Program-made: the position numbers and the translations under genes | Notes under the pieces: generated by a model | The model's database searches: none | What the model saw: the letters and a program-made list of their open reading frames with translations, nothing else | What the model was told of the DNA's origin: nothing | NCBI GenBank assembly: GCA_907165065.1 | Contig: OU015530.1 | Location: 49,806,465-49,870,464, forward strand | Direction of reading: 5' to 3' | DNA: 64,000 nucleotides | DNA from: Caprimulgus europaeus | Taxonomy: Eukaryota; Chordata; Aves; Caprimulgiformes; Caprimulgidae | Shown: positions 13,401-27,827 of the stretch, piece by piece | Numbering within the stretch: the first letter of the stretch is position 1 | Layout: every line of letters begins with the position of its first letter

Positions 13401-15545
13401 AAACTGCTGATACACTTCACTACTCTGTGCTTATTGTAATGTTTGCCACGTTCCAGCAGCACCTTTGTGACAGAGGTTGATTAATGCTGAAATGCCAAGA
13501 TTGGTGTATTCCTGATTTATCAGCTGAGTTGTAGTAGTTGAGAAGTATTTCCTCCATGACAGAGCTATTTGCATCATCCTTGATTTCTTCTGCCTTTGTT
13601 TTCTGGCATGTCTACATACAAAAGAATTTAGTTTAAGAAGAAATTCAAAGTAAATTATTATTTTTCTAAAGTTTGGTGTATTCACTGTCAGTTACCTTTC
13701 CAAGTCAGGCTCTCTCCTGTTAGACAGGTGACATCAGTCTGAAGTGGATACAGCCTACAATAGTTTCCACTGGGAGCAGCAAGTCCTCCATGGTGCTGGT
13801 TGATTTTTCTAAGATTTTTAGTTCTAGCTAGGAAAACATTGAAGCACATGATTAAATCCTTTAGGTCTCTCTGGGATTCAAAACAACAGAAATTATTTCA
13901 ACCATAAAGGAGCAAAAAACCCCTTTAAGCCTGACTGTGTTTAATCACATTTGCTGTTGTTTTCAGCTGTTTACTTCAGTGTCTCAATTCTTATAAAGAA
14001 TAAAAAGTTGCCCATTTTGAAATGGTTCCTAAGGTTTTTTTGCTAATACTTCTTTCTGAAGAAAGCTGTTTTTTCCCTGATCTCAAAATACACACTTAAG
14101 TAAATGTCCTGCTATCAGAATTGCTTTTGTCAAAAGGCAAAGAAAGAATGCTTCAAATTTTCTGTGAGCAATTGCTTGTAGTGAAGAGTTATTTGCTGAT
14201 AAGAGAAGCATCTCAATGAAGTTCAGAATAAAATGATGGTATTATAGACGTCCTGGTCAAGGTTTTTTATAACTATGAGTGATGAATCAGAAGTAAGTTT
14301 TTATTCTAAATGGATTCAGTGACTTCATTCTACCTGTGTTGTGTTGTCATGGAGAATTTTAATATTAAGTCCGGCTTAATTATACATCAGAAAATTAGAA
14401 ACATAAAAGTGTTCTCTTCCTTTTTGCAACATTCATCATATTGTTGTTCTGTTAGAATAACTTACATCTGTTCTTTTATGGTTCTTCCCTCTTTTATGTT
14501 GCACATAATTATGAGGTGCCGTCTTTTATGCTGACATGTACCATCACTGAAAATTTTGATAGACTATGAATAAATTCAGTAGATGCCTCTTAATGCAAAT
14601 GTGACTCACATTCATTCTTATTCAGATCTTTGCTTATAGAACAGAGTCATGTATTGAGACAAATTCTGCCTTCAGCTACATGGGTATAAGTTAACTCTCG
14701 ACTACTTCAGTGTCACTGAGTCACACCCACACATCTGAGAGCTGAACTGGTTCTCTTTTCTTTATGTTCAAAGTTTTGTCTTGCCCAGTTCAGGGTTAGA
14801 ATGAGTTTGTTTGTTTTTTAATCCCATCAGCAGATCTTCTTTTTCAGCAGAATGGGTCCTAAGATTTAGAACCAAGAAAACCACCCATCAGTTCAAAAAC
14901 AGTCATTGTAACACGCTAATCCTATTTACTCTTGATGGCTTTGTTTCTTAGATTCTTTATTTTTTCTGCTCAGTGAATTTTCTGCTCCTTGAATTAAATG
15001 TAATAATTAAGGTCTTTAAGCAGAACTTCCTCTGTTGAGGCCAAATCCATGCATTTAGATAAATCAGCTAACCAGAAAAAGCCAGAAACTGAATTTGTTT
15101 CCCATTTTTGCTGGTTTTGAGTTACATGTGCCCTTGACTGGCACGGTGGAAATGGAGAACATATTTAGATGTGTGGAGCATTCTTAACACTCAGTGTAGA
15201 AAAATGTTTCAAATGGCTCCTAGGTTGCTATGAAACCACAAGTGCTGGTCTCAAATAAATGCCTTTGTCAACCGCCATAAATGATCTTACGCTGCATATT
15301 GAGGACACAGGACATTGCTCATCATGTGTGCTGGTATTCATCTAGTAGCATCAGTCTTTTGTGGAAAACGGTCTCCTCTGAACTTATAAATAGAAATAAA
15401 ATTTTTTGCTTGCCAAAAAGGATGGAAGGACATGACAGTCCTTTAGGAAGTCCCTTGTTTCTGCCCTTGTATACTTTCTGTATCTAAAATATCAAGGGAT
15501 TTTCTTTTAAATAAAATCAGTCTGTGTTCTCTCTCCTTATTCCAG
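7437..15545 (+). other. PTPRN2: PTPRN2 intron, 8.1 kb
   Basis: GT-AG intron of phase 0 (GTAAGT donor, CCAG acceptor at 15542-15545). It is unique-looking AT-rich sequence. Open frames such as those at 8599-8886, 9029-9322 and 11912-12271 show no recognisable protein similarity, no splice framing and no codon bias, and are regarded as chance. No complete mobile element was recognised. Confidence 0.8.
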
Positions 15546-15623
15546 ATGGACCATGACCCCCGAAACCCAGCATATATTGCCACCCAGGGCCCTCTCCCTG
15601 CTACTGTTGCTGACTTCTGGCAG
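15546..15623 (+). CDS. PTPRN2: PTPRN2 coding exon (motif [11 protein letters not shown])
   Basis: This 78-nt, 26-codon exon is flanked by CAG (15543-15545) and GTAAGT (15624). It encodes [20 protein letters not shown] then [16 protein letters not shown] is one of the most conserved blocks of the phosphatase fold and lies next to the active site. Both ends are in phase 0, so the exon could be skipped without a frameshift, but the fold would lose a core strand. By human numbering (recalled) it is exon 17. Confidence 0.96.
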
Positions 15624-18600
15624 GTAAGTTAAACATCTCTTTGAAAACTGAATTTGTGTTACAAGTCAAATGTTTTCTATGCTTCTAGAAAAATAAGGTG
15701 TGTAAAAAATCTGTTGTACTTGAGTCACAATAGAGTTCAAATGTCTTTTTAAAATCTAGAACATGGATATTAAAGACATTTATGTATAGGACAAGCCCTG
15801 CTAATAAATACTTGATCTGGAAATTATATTGAAAACCTCAGGCCAAACTATTCATATTTCAGTGCCAAACTTCAGGCCAGATCTCCATAATTTAACTACT
15901 GCCAAGGGCTGGATGATTTTCAGAGGGCCTGACCTTCTTCAGAGTAGCCAGAATTCATTGTCATTCTCCAGATCAAAAAGGACCTAACACTATGTACCAT
16001 GAATTTTTTCATTGAAACCTACTTCTCACACGCCCTAGTTCCCCAAAATGTTTAAATGCTTATGCATTTCCCTTCCACATGTAGCTGAGTGAAAGACTGA
16101 GTTAAGACCCTGCTGCATAAAGTTCAGTAGGTGCCTAATTTTTCACAGGATCGGGGCTTCAGGCAGTAGTTACCAATGCACAAGCATAAGCTTACTTTGC
16201 ATGCAGTTGTTTTACATGCTCACACAACTCTCAGATTTGGACATAGACACAGAGCCAGGCTAGGTGTGTGCGATTGTGTGACAGATATGCTGCATTAGAT
16301 ATTCTTTTATAAGTGTAAAAATGTGCCTGAAAGCTTACTGACGCTGTTTGGGGAGGAGGTCAACTGGGGCTTACTATAAACAAGAACATATGTTTTTGGT
16401 TTTTGATTTGCATTATGAATTTAGAAATTTTTATTCTGAAGATAAAGAATATCTACGTAAAAATTTCCAAAGTGCCATTGTATTTTAGGAGCTTGCATCA
16501 CTTGAAATCACCTTCTCCCTTCATCTGCATCACTTTGTCTATGATTAGAAGGTGTTAACTGATCCCTATTAAAGAGACTTTTCACATCACAATTTCCTAC
16601 TCTCTCTGATGAGGAATCAAGACATTTTTTAAAAGTTTGTTTGATTTTGGGTGCCTGGATATTTAAATGCTCAGCCTGAGATATTTGGGGCCTGGTTTTT
16701 AGAAGTCCAGAGCAAACTCTTTCTACTTGAAGTCAGTTGAGCTGTTCTGGCTTAAATTTTCAAATAACTTGTGATTTTTCTCTTCAAAGTATTTTTTCCT
16801 TTAGTGAGGGGATCCTTAATATCAGGCATGATACTTGAAAATATGTTTCTTAAGTTAAACATGCAAAATCAAGCACCGTGTTAGCTATTCTGTAATGATA
16901 CTTTATTATTCCTAAGGATGGGTTTTTTAATTGTATATTTTTGCATATTTCTATATTTATATTTTCTGTATTTTTACCTATAACTGCACCTTTACATGTT
17001 GAAAAAATGTGTGTTCTCATTTTTAAAGGAGGTATTTAAAGAAAAAACTTTGTATAAGCACTGCTGCTGACACAGAAATCAGAATTAATCATACCAACAC
17101 AGTACAAACGATGTATTTTGTTCTTCTCCCTTTCTAATTTGAACAGTTAGGCAAACTGTTTGCACAGACACAGAATGACCAGAACTGAAATGTTATTTCT
17201 TTGTTCTCTGATCCTGTTTTCTTCCTTCCAACTTCATACTCCAAAGGTCTCTTTCTTGGCTTTCTTTCTTCATGCTCTTTATGAGTGGAGAGTCTTCACT
17301 GCCCTTCACTTTCCTTCTGCTCTTTTTAGCTATTTCTCCTCCCAGTTATCCATCAGTGAAAATTCACTCCATCTCCCCACCAGATTTGCTGTGTACAGGG
17401 AAACCATTTGGCAACCGTGGTTCAGCTTTTGCTCAAGTGTAGTGATGTGTCCACTTTTGATGTGATATTCTTCTATTATTTTTTTCTGTTAAGTTCCATA
17501 AAAAAAATAGTTTCTTACATTTATTTTGATGATGTCTGCCACTTCAACATAACAGTCTACCTATATCAGATTGGTCCCTCACCCACTTTTCTTAAACTTC
17601 CCACAGATCACATATCAATATGCCAGTTCCTATCCCAAGGTTTTCACATGGCATAGGGTATCAACCAGGTGTAATGAACAAGCCAGGAGAGATTAACTCC
17701 TTACAGAACACTGTGTCCATAACCACTGAAATGTAGTAGGTCCATTGTACAAGTCAAAAGCCATGGCTTGAAGTTGTTGCAGTTTATGTTGAGACGCAGG
17801 AGGAAAGTTTACATCTATTTTTCACCTAAATAGTATCTATTTTAAGTTAAAGCAGGGAAATATGAACTTTCTAAGGAAAATAGAGTATTAATTCCAGTCA
17901 GGACAGAATCCTTTGATGTTTACTTGAATACAGTTTTCTGTAGTTTATGCAGACCGTGGTGCTGCCACCAGGGATTGTTTAAAAATTCAGTTATTCATTC
18001 CTGATACATCCTCTCAGTGGTTCTCCTCCCTCTCCCTCCTCCACTTAATACCAGCTGTTGCTGAGCTGTGTTGCTTTTTTCCCCTTTTGTGTGCTCAGTG
18101 AAGCAGTTTTCTGGCTGATAGTGAGAAGAGTGACTGACTCCAGAGAGACCTGGGACGATTCCGCTGTTCCTTGTCTACAGGAAACACACAATGTCATGCT
18201 TTAGCAAGTCCAACAGAAACCCTTGGAGCTTGGCATCACCTTCTAACCTTCTATGGCAATATTTACTAGATATATTGCTTCCTATTTTTGCAGAGACTTA
18301 GCTGCTAAGATTCCCAAGAGCCTAGTTGCATGGTGGGCATCAGCCACTCCATTTTATCTTGGCTGAAAGGCTACCCTAGCAAGAAACTGTTATGATAGTT
18401 TCTACACCTGTAGGCATTTCAAACTGATTTCTAGAAGACACTTGTCTACAAAGCATTGGTTTCACTTGAAAGTGTAGGACAACTTTCCTGGCATTTACAA
18501 CACAGCTGATATCTGTAATGAAATCCAAACTGCTCCTAATTTGTCCTGACTGTCTAGATTTCATTCTCAAATTCCAAAGGCAGTTTCTAAACCTAGTTTC

Positions 18601-21600
18601 CCTTAAACTGCATTAGATTCTTCTACCCGTCAGTGACTATGTCTACATTAGCAAGCAGTGTGGCTCACTAGGAATGGATTTGTAGAGTGTCACAGTACTT
18701 ACTTTGTAGGTTTTACTTTAGACCAACTGTTTGGTGGTCCAATGGACCAAGTGCCGGTTGGTGGGGAAGAAGGCTATGGATGCATCTGGAGGAAGCTTCT
18801 TCCAAAAGGAACCTAGTTCCTGAGCTCTAACACTGCTCTGCAGTGTCTGCTGCTCTTCATGTCTGTTGTCTACATGATCATGTGGTCACACCCATTATCT
18901 CTATTTAAGACCAAACAGATTATTTAGTTTTGAATAATCTTTTTTTTCCTTTTTTATTGGCAAGCCCCTCTAAAACCCGCTATGTTGATCCAGTGCCCGG
19001 TATTTTTGTGCAAGTACTCAGCAATCAAATTCCCATTTACTGTTTTAAAGTTGCCGAGATCTGAACAAAGATCACGGTCAGCTCAGAGTCTTCTCTTTCC
19101 CAAACTGGGCAAAGCTTTTTCGTAAAACATTGATGATACTTTGTCCAAGCACATATTGTTTAGCATTCTAACTACTGGTGAGCAGATCCATGCATAGTAT
19201 AGGTCTGGAGGGGCACCAGTTTCAGTCATCTCACTAGTGACCACTCTTGGATGATTATGTCCATTTTGGCAAAATGAGGAAGAAGGGCAGTTGTTCTTCA
19301 GTACCATCTAATTTGGGCCACTAGGGCTGCCCATTAGACTCAGCATTTTCTGTACACCTTCCTATTCATTTGGGTTTTCATGTTGACCCAAGAGAGATTA
19401 GTTTGATGAAAGCTTTTCTTTCAAAGACACAGCTTTTGAGCTGGAGATAGTCCAAATTGCTGTATATTGGTCATTTTCAAATGGTGTTGCAAAACTAATA
19501 ATGATAAAAAGGCAAGAGTCTTACTCTGATTTTTCTAATGGTGTAAGGCCACTTCCAGGCATCAGTGTCCACAGGTGTCTGTGTCCTTCCAGTTTGTTTC
19601 TTCAGGCCCTTATATTCTTGGCATAGCTTTTCTAAATCAGCAAGTGCCAAATTAGTTTCAGCTTTCCTGGCTTACCTTTTTCTTTGAAACTTTCTAGCCT
19701 GCAGGAGTTGTGTTGTCAGTCATCTCATTGATCTGTTTTGCCACCGGGCTTCCTAATCTGTCTGGACACTCTGTGTTTGCGGCTCAAGCAGAGATTTCAT
19801 CTCTGCCTGCATGTCATCTCTTAGACCACTCTGGAAATTTTCCAGCTACGACTTTAATTAATTTTGAAAAGCCTCCAGCTGATTTAAGTCTTCTTTTAAT
19901 TTCATCTGGTCTTGTTTTCATCTCTTTTTACCAATTACTATTTCTGAGAGATACCTCCTTCATTGATTCTATTTTGGTTCAGTGGGAATTCCACCTCACG
20001 ATTTCCTTTCTTGAAAACTGGATGCCTCTCCTCACATGGTATTAATCCATTTTTACCTGAGTGGTTAGACATTTTGCCGGGTCTATGAGTTGTTTTCTTC
20101 TCAGCTGGAAAGAGAATTCATCCTCAGGATAGAGTTTTGCTTTAATACAGTTCCATTTTATTTACGAAGAAAGTACAGAGTTTTATTTCCTTGAACAAAG
20201 GCAGAATCAAATAACAGGCAATAACTTCTTTTTTGCAAACCTCATTCCTCCAGTGTTTTACCCCCATCCTCTCTTTCAGCTTTTCTTCTACCAGGACCAC
20301 AATGCTAGTTTGTTGAGCTGTGCTGGTGGTTTCTTTATTCCTTTTACATATTTTTTGCTGTTTATCTGAATTAATCATCTTGCCTTGATTAATGCTTCTC
20401 TGCATTAAGCATATTAGTTTCTAGAGAAACTCATGGGTCTATATGCTTCACATTTCTCTTGTTTTTGATTATAACTTCTGTAATTTCAGTTATCAGGCTT
20501 CATAAAAGAGTTTGCTTGTTTCTTACATTTATCTTGAATGAAAGGTGATGATTTTGTCCAGCAGCTTCAGTGAGATTTCACTCAGCTCTTTCACATAACG
20601 CTATTAAAATTCAACATCTCTTTGAACATAATTCAAAAGAAAGAGGATGTAGAACATTTCTGATCTATAACAAGTTTTCGCAGCAGGAGTTCCATGTTGT
20701 GAATAATTCTGGAGGCATAAAATTTTATTATTTTCCGTATGTGCTGGGTTATAATTCCAGGAAGTATTTGACATGAAGTACATGTCTTAACTTGCAAAGT
20801 ATTCTAAGAAGGAAGGGATGATATTATGCAAATAAACTACTCCTAGGAGTTACAATATTTAGAACCAACTGTCCTTGCACTGAAAAATTGTTCTTAATTA
20901 TGCCAGTTTTACAAATTGCATGTCTGCTAAGATTCGTCATCTCCAAATGGAGATTTCTGTAGGAGGCCATAATTTTTCCCTCTGGAAAACACCCCACATT
21001 ATGCCTTCTTTTCATAAATCTACCCACATTTGCCCTTCTTTCCCTGCCCCCTTTTTAGAAGGAAGCGCACTTTCACGTTGTTGTTTTTTTTATTTTACCA
21101 TATTAAATGACATAGAGGGGGAGGGATCAGGCAATTCCTGCCAAGTAGCTTAATAGGATATGCTTCTTAGTTGCCTTAGAAAATCAAATCACTTGTGACA
21201 AATATTTGTGTAAGTATTTGTTGTCTTTCTGTGATGTCCTCTCTCCATGGCCAATATAATTAAGTATATGAACATTATATAACTTCTATGGAAGAAATAT
21301 TTTTCTCATTTTGCTGACATTTAATAAGGCTCAAAGTACATACAACAGTAATTAATTAGATTAAATACAGTCAACACTTGTTGGACCAGAAAATTCCCTG
21401 GCTTTTGCCTGAATAGATCTGTAGCTCAGGCTAATAGTTCCTCGGATGCCTTAGTCCCTGGAGGGCTCCAGTCTGGCAGGGATCACAGAGCAGATACCAC
21501 TCACAAACAGCACCAAGTCTGACACAGGACAAGGAAGGCAGACTTCAGGTGCTGCCTCTTTGTGGTTAGGATGCTCCTCCAGGAAGCAAGAAAGAGCTTC

Positions 21601-24600
21601 ATCCTACATGTTCTGAATCTAACCCATGTTTTTCACTACCCTGTCTTTCCTTGATTATTCAGTATGTGAAATAGTCTTGAAATTGAGAATAGTCTTCACC
21701 CTTTTTGCTAAAGTGGGGCATCTATTGCCAACAAACAAAAAGAAAGCACACTGAAGTGGAGGTTTATACTGTTGTGATTATGGGGAGTGGGGAGACCTCA
21801 CCTCTGCTCCTTTGTTTATTTTCTATTTTTATTGCAAGACTATTAAATATAAAATGCACAAGGAGTCCCGGGAAGAAAGACTAGAGCCCTAATCTAAGAC
21901 AGGGAGTTCAGTTGTCATTTCCTTTTCATTGCCCCCAGTCCTACATTTCTTAATGTAAAATTATTTTTAGAATTATTTTACTCTACATATTCAGGAATAT
22001 ATTATCAGAGTCAGTTCAAAACTGACTGTTGTTTTCCTCCCAGATCACACCAGCATGTTAAAAACCCCATTCCTGTATTGCAGTCTTGAGGACATGATAA
22101 ATCTTTGCATGTCTGTTTGGCAACACTTGGCTTTTCTCTTCCAGTTTTCAAATTCAACAAAAGAAATACAGCATACTGTCAGTTGATTGTTTCTTCTGTA
22201 AAAAGGCTTAGTCATCAGTGATCTCCAAGGGCAAATCCCAATGGGCAGAAGACCGTGTCCCAGTAGCTGAATGAGACTCCCTGAAAAATCGGTGTTCCAA
22301 GCCCATGGGCTGATTAAGAACAACTGTACCAAACCCTCCACTGCTCTAATTGCTAGTTTCTGTGCTCCTACTTCAGCATGTTTTGTGAGTGCTGAAATTA
22401 ATTTACAGTCTAAATTATTTTTCTGCATTTTGTTCTTCTGTGCAAAACACAGTGCTTTCAAGCAGTCTTGATTCCCAAGTTTTATTTTCGTTGCCTGGAA
22501 TGGGACTTCCTGCATGTCTAATCAGTTCTCACCTTCAGAAAGAAGAGCAGATGAAAAGCGACACAAAGCAATTCAATGTGTAAAATATGCATATTTTAAT
22601 TTAATAAAAGAAAAACAGCAAGGGAGAGATAGGCACAGAACAGTAGCCCCTTGAGCTCTAGTAACTTGTCAAGCCATGTGAAATAAATATAGCATTAGGA
22701 ATTCTATAGGCATTCAGGAAAGGAGTGTGTGTTTACCATGCTCACTTCTAATTATGGCTCCGGTTGGAGAAGGTATTTGGAAGTGGTCCTTTTGATATGT
22801 CTAAACCTTTATTATTTAGGTTCTACCTTTCCAATACTAAAGTGAAAAGCTATTACTGGTGATTTTGTTGGATATTCCCCCCTTAATGTGGTTTTTGTCA
22901 GCGCTGCAGTTCTAAATAGTGCTCATATTTAAAATATTTAATAATAAGGCTTGAGTTAGGAGTCTGCTGAGAAGAATAAGAGCAGTTTATGTCTCTCTGA
23001 GAAGGCAAAGTTATTGTGACACATATAGTCATCTTGAGTTTGCCTTTCCAATTGATTTTCAAGCAAGTGTTGCTGCAACAACAGTGATATAACACACAAA
23101 GCCAGCAGGACTACCGTGTATTTATATATGGTCCTCTCTGAAGCCATCCTTTCACCTGCGAAAGTCAGATAATTGTTTTTAATTAAACATAGATTGTTGA
23201 TAGTTAATTTTTCAACCTACAGATTTGTTTAGCTGTTTGGCACAGCTATGACTTTTCAAATGGCAACTCTGACTTTGCCAGATTTGACCCACTTCATATC
23301 AACATGCTAAGTCATTTTCAGCCAAAACATTTCCGAGAAAAGTTTGCTTTTTGACTGGCATAAATTGTGAAGTTCTGGTTGATAACAAAAATCTAAATAC
23401 TGCCCCCCCTAGTTTTTCTTTTTGTTTCAGTTAAAAGGTCCACCTTTTTTTAACCCATTACAACACTGGCTTTTGGGTTTAAAATGTTACCAGAAATACC
23501 ATTTTGTGATTGTCTCTATTCAATGCAGTTTCCCCTATTTCCAGTGCAGAACTTGAAAGAAGTCACAGTTGAGTAATGGGATGAATATTATCTGATCCAG
23601 CAAGGGTTAGTACCTTGCTTTGTTGTTGTTTTAGGAGTTGTGTTTATTCATGCTGAGTTTTTATTATCATTAGAAATTATTTGGGTTTTATTTGTTTGCT
23701 TGTCTGCTTTTCCAAATAGTTGCATTTACCAATTATTTGGGAGGCATGAAGGTGAATTCTTTAGTTTGCTAACGATCTCTCCCAGAAAGCAGTTGACATG
23801 ATTAGCCTGATATTTTTAGTGAACAGACTGGATTTAGCTATCTATTTTCTACTTATAAATCATCACATTTTAGAAACTACTGCACCAGTCCCCATCAAAA
23901 GAAGTGTCTGGTCAGAGCATGTATCTTGTAATTTCCCCATCAATAAAATTTAAAAAAAAAAGACTGAATAAGGGGGTTGGGGTGGATCATTCATTATAAA
24001 AAAAACCCCTTCGAAATTCTGAAGTGTCTGAAAAAAATAAAGGGATTCAGAGTAACCATTTTATTTACAAGCTAGAAAACAAGAACATTTTAAAATATAA
24101 GCTTTGAAAAATGGATGTTTTATGGGATTTGTGACAGTGTTGTAACACTGGTGCTCCTATTTGTGACTTTATTTCTCTCCTTACTTGAAAAACCAATTCT
24201 GTGCTCCTTTGCAAGTAACTCATATTAAATATAATTCATCCCAAGGTGGAAGCCCTTTGTATGGGACTAGCATGCTTGATAACCACAGCATGAGCTCTCT
24301 ACACATGGTGGATTTCATCAACAGGGAATCCTGTGGATGTCAAACGCACTGCTCATCTTTAGGTTGCAGAATTCAGCCTTTAATTTGCAATAAATGGAAA
24401 GGGGTGGTCTTATTCTTGTCTAAGAAGTGTTTTGAGAATGATGCATACAGCAGAAACTCATTAAAGTTCATTAACATGTTATTCTTTAGGCATATAGGCT
24501 GAAGGTAGACATGTCACACAAAATTATACACTTGCCTTTTCAGCAAAGCCTACGTTGAAGAACTCTGTAGTGAGCTCCTATACATAACTCTGACTTTATC

Positions 24601-26976
24601 ACTTCCATTCAGAAGACTCCGTTCAACGTTTCTTCTTCTCCTGGAAGTATTACTATAAATTACAAACATGAAACTGCCTGTGCTAAGATATCTAAATAAG
24701 TTTAGTATTATATGGTTATTTCCATAGAAGTAGTTAACACTTGAGATTCTAAGGCTTAATTTTGCTGGGCTCTATCTAAAAAAAAAACCCTCTGCCCTGA
24801 GGACCTTATATTCTCTTTATTCTTATATCACATGCGTTACTTTCTGTTGTGCAAGCATTCAAAGTTCAGAATTAATCTGAATTACTGTGAATTTGCAACT
24901 GAACCTTTTCCTTTGTTCTCCAAGCCCAGCTGAAATGTCTTTTTGGTAACCAGAGGCGCTTCTCTGAAGGCTGTACTGGGATTGTGCAGACCAGGTCTGT
25001 GCTACCTGTTCCTTCATTACAACGAGGCACGTCTTGGGGCCACTTTCTAGTATGTGGCCATGTCTGGACACTGAGCACAGCAAAGTGTTAGGTGTTGGGA
25101 GATGTAGCTTCTGAAAAACCCACCACCAAGTTAAAGATGGGGTGGTGAACAGGTGACATTATAAAACTCTGAAGTGCCTTTGACTCATCCCACTTCTGCT
25201 TTATTTGAAAAAAACCAAAAACAAACCAAAGCCCAAACAACCAGATAACAACAGCCTGATGGCCTAATAAGTTATCAAGGAAACAAAGAAAATGCTGTAG
25301 TCCTCCAATCATAGGCTGTGAGTCTTATTGAAAATCCCGTCTCAATGGTAAGCACAGGAGATGCAGTGACAATTGCTTGTAACAGGGATGATGGCACTAG
25401 ATTGTATTGCCTTCTTGATTTAGTAGATTTGACTTCTACATTTTCACACAATGACCTAAAAGAAATATTATACCCTAGAGTAACTTTGAAATTGTTTGTT
25501 TAAATTAACTTTCATTTGGATTTATGCTTAATGAAATCTTCAGAGATGCAGACAGCCCCTCTCTAATGAAATGCTGTATCGTTGAACCAATGAACAGGGC
25601 TGCCAAACTGTAAGGATTCCTCTCTAAACGAGTGGGCTTTTATAATGTTACACTTGGGTGGCACAAGCAGAGTGCTAGATGATTAGTTTATGGTCTAGAT
25701 CATTGTATTTTTATTACGCTCATAAAAACTGTGTTTCTCCTCATTTTCGTAATGGCTTCAATGAGCTTCTATACCTTCTAGAGGCACATTAAATCATTAT
25801 GTGATGAAAGTGCTGGGGCTAAAGTAAGATACATGTTTTGAATTCTTATCTTAGTCTGATCACTAACTAAAAAAGATGAAACTATGTTAGAATGAATGAA
25901 ATCCATATCATCTTCCTTATATACAAAGAAGGTTCCCAGCTGCGGCCTAAAACAAATAGAATACAAAAAAGATACAAATGATAAATCTACATCTGTCTAT
26001 AAAATAAATTATCTATCAGCTTAAAGTATTTTGGTTTTTGTGGCATTGTGAGTTTTTAACAGGAGGATAAGTAGATTACAGATATTTTTAGTTAAAAAAT
26101 CTTTTTAAGGAAAAAAAAAAACAAGATAAGAATTATTATTTTTATTAGTTACATTCAACTGTATTTTTTTTCCCTACTTCTATTCAAAATTCTAAATAAC
26201 TATTTTCTGTGAAAACCCTAGATTCATTTCTCTAAATAATTCTAAGCTGGTTTTAAAAGTGTTTTTAATTATGCTGCAAAAGGAAAAAAGGAGAAGAAAA
26301 ATGTTATTTGTTTCTCTATATGCAAGCTATTCTTAAAAGAGAAGACAACATCATTATCCATGAATGGGAAACCTTTTTATTTGATATGTAATTAAAAAAA
26401 AATAATCCTTGAATTGAATGTATCGTCTCCTCTTTACACAGTTTAGACAAAGGCCTTTTTTGTTTACAAAATTTACATGTCAATACAGTTGCTTATAAAT
26501 ATTTCTGTGAAATAAACATAACCCTTCACAAAAAGAGCAGTTTATTCTTCATTCAGTAATTTTATATGCTAGCAAAAAGACAATGAAAGTTGTATGCAAA
26601 TATAACATCAATGTACAGCATAATAATAACAGTTTTTAGTGATTATACTGCTTGGTATTAATTCATAGGAGCCTTTTTGTTCAGCAATGGGCTGTGTTTG
26701 GAACAGAGATACACCAGACCAGAGCATCTCTGCTTGTTCTGCTGTTTGTGGGAGACATCCACAAATCCTTTAGTTGAGGATGCACGGGATTCCTGTATCC
26801 TACTCTATAGCTGGTCTAAATAATGAAGCAATCATGCTGTTCGTGGAGATAGATGCACTTTTTTCCTCTGTTCCTGTTGGACCTGTGCTCTGTCAGTGCA
26901 CAGTTTACAGCAGGAGTTGGATTTTCCTGCTACCTCCAGGAAAAAAAAGAAAAAAAGAAAGTAAAAGGGGAAAAGG

Positions 26977-27012
<36 letters not shown>

Positions 27013-27827
27013 GGTGGAGGTGTGGAGAGGGGAGTGGAGAGAGAAAGACCAAAAAAATTAAGGAAAAGAAAATTTTTTTTCAAAAAAGAAAAAGGAATGA
27101 AGTGGAGGGAGAATACAAAACCAGGAAAAAGAAAGGAATAAAGAAGTAAAAATGAAAGGAACAAAAGAAAAAAGAAAGAAGAAATGAAGGGGGAAGAAGA
27201 AACAGAAAGTAATGCACATTTGCAACAGATCTTTTATAAATGTGCTTTTGGAGGGATGATTTCTCCATCTGAAATGTTTCTGGAAGAACAGATTTGATTT
27301 GGGTTTTTCCTGTCTTTTCCTCATTACAATTGTTCAGATGCAACTTTTATGATTGTTTCAGCAATGCAGCACTTTAATGGCTTTTGAAACATGGCAAACG
27401 GTACGGGGCTGAGGACACAAACAGATTTCAGTACATACAACCTTAGTAGGTCTGTGCTGTTTAGTATTAAATATCAAATCCCAAATAGTTCCGTGTTCTG
27501 CAAGCATCGTTCAGTGTTCCCTTTGTGGATCTGAAAGTTTGACAGAAAAGCAGCTGAACACGGTACCAAAAATGAGGAGAGATTTTGTGGAACACCCAAA
27601 TTGAAATCGCTGGAAATTCTTTAATATTTCATGGATGCCTGCAAAATATGGTGCCAGTTTATTCAGGGATTTGAAAGCAGCTGCAGAGTAAAAGTGTCTA
27701 ATGAAAATGAAATAAATTTCCTGTGAATGGAATAAATTTTGATTGTGTGTCTGAGTGCAGTAATTATACATGTCACGCAGTAATTAGGCAGTCACAATGT
27801 GGCCACGGTGTCTTTCTTTGTCTGCAG
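15624..27827 (+). other. PTPRN2: PTPRN2 intron, 12.2 kb
   Basis: GT-AG intron of phase 0. It contains a minus-strand, weakly coding-like decayed tract at about 18,940-20,450 (see findings) and, near its 3' end, a long purine-rich tract with a run of 33 G (26939-27209). The rest is unique-looking AT-rich sequence. The 156-residue minus frame at 22045-22515 has no recognisable domain. Confidence 0.8.
26939..27209 (+). repeat. Purine-rich tract with (G)33 core
   Basis: About 270 bases of the + strand are almost entirely A and G. The core is an uninterrupted run of 33 G at 26979-27011, flanked by A-rich segments and GGA/GAAA blocks. Such mirror-like polypurine stretches can form triplex (H-DNA), and the G run can form quadruplex structures. 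It ends about 620 bp upstream of the next exon. It generates spurious long open frames (poly-Gly or poly-Pro) that are not genes. The exact G count may be affected by sequencing. Confidence 0.95.

Noticed and set aside
22045..22515. 156-codon open frame on the minus strand
   Set aside because: It has no recognisable domain, no splice or promoter context and lies inside an intron. One frame of this length is expected by chance in 64 kb of AT-rich DNA read in six frames.
26774..27343. Several overlapping frames with poly-Gly, poly-Pro or Lys/Phe-rich proteins
   Set aside because: They are translations of the (G)33 and purine tract and carry no gene evidence.
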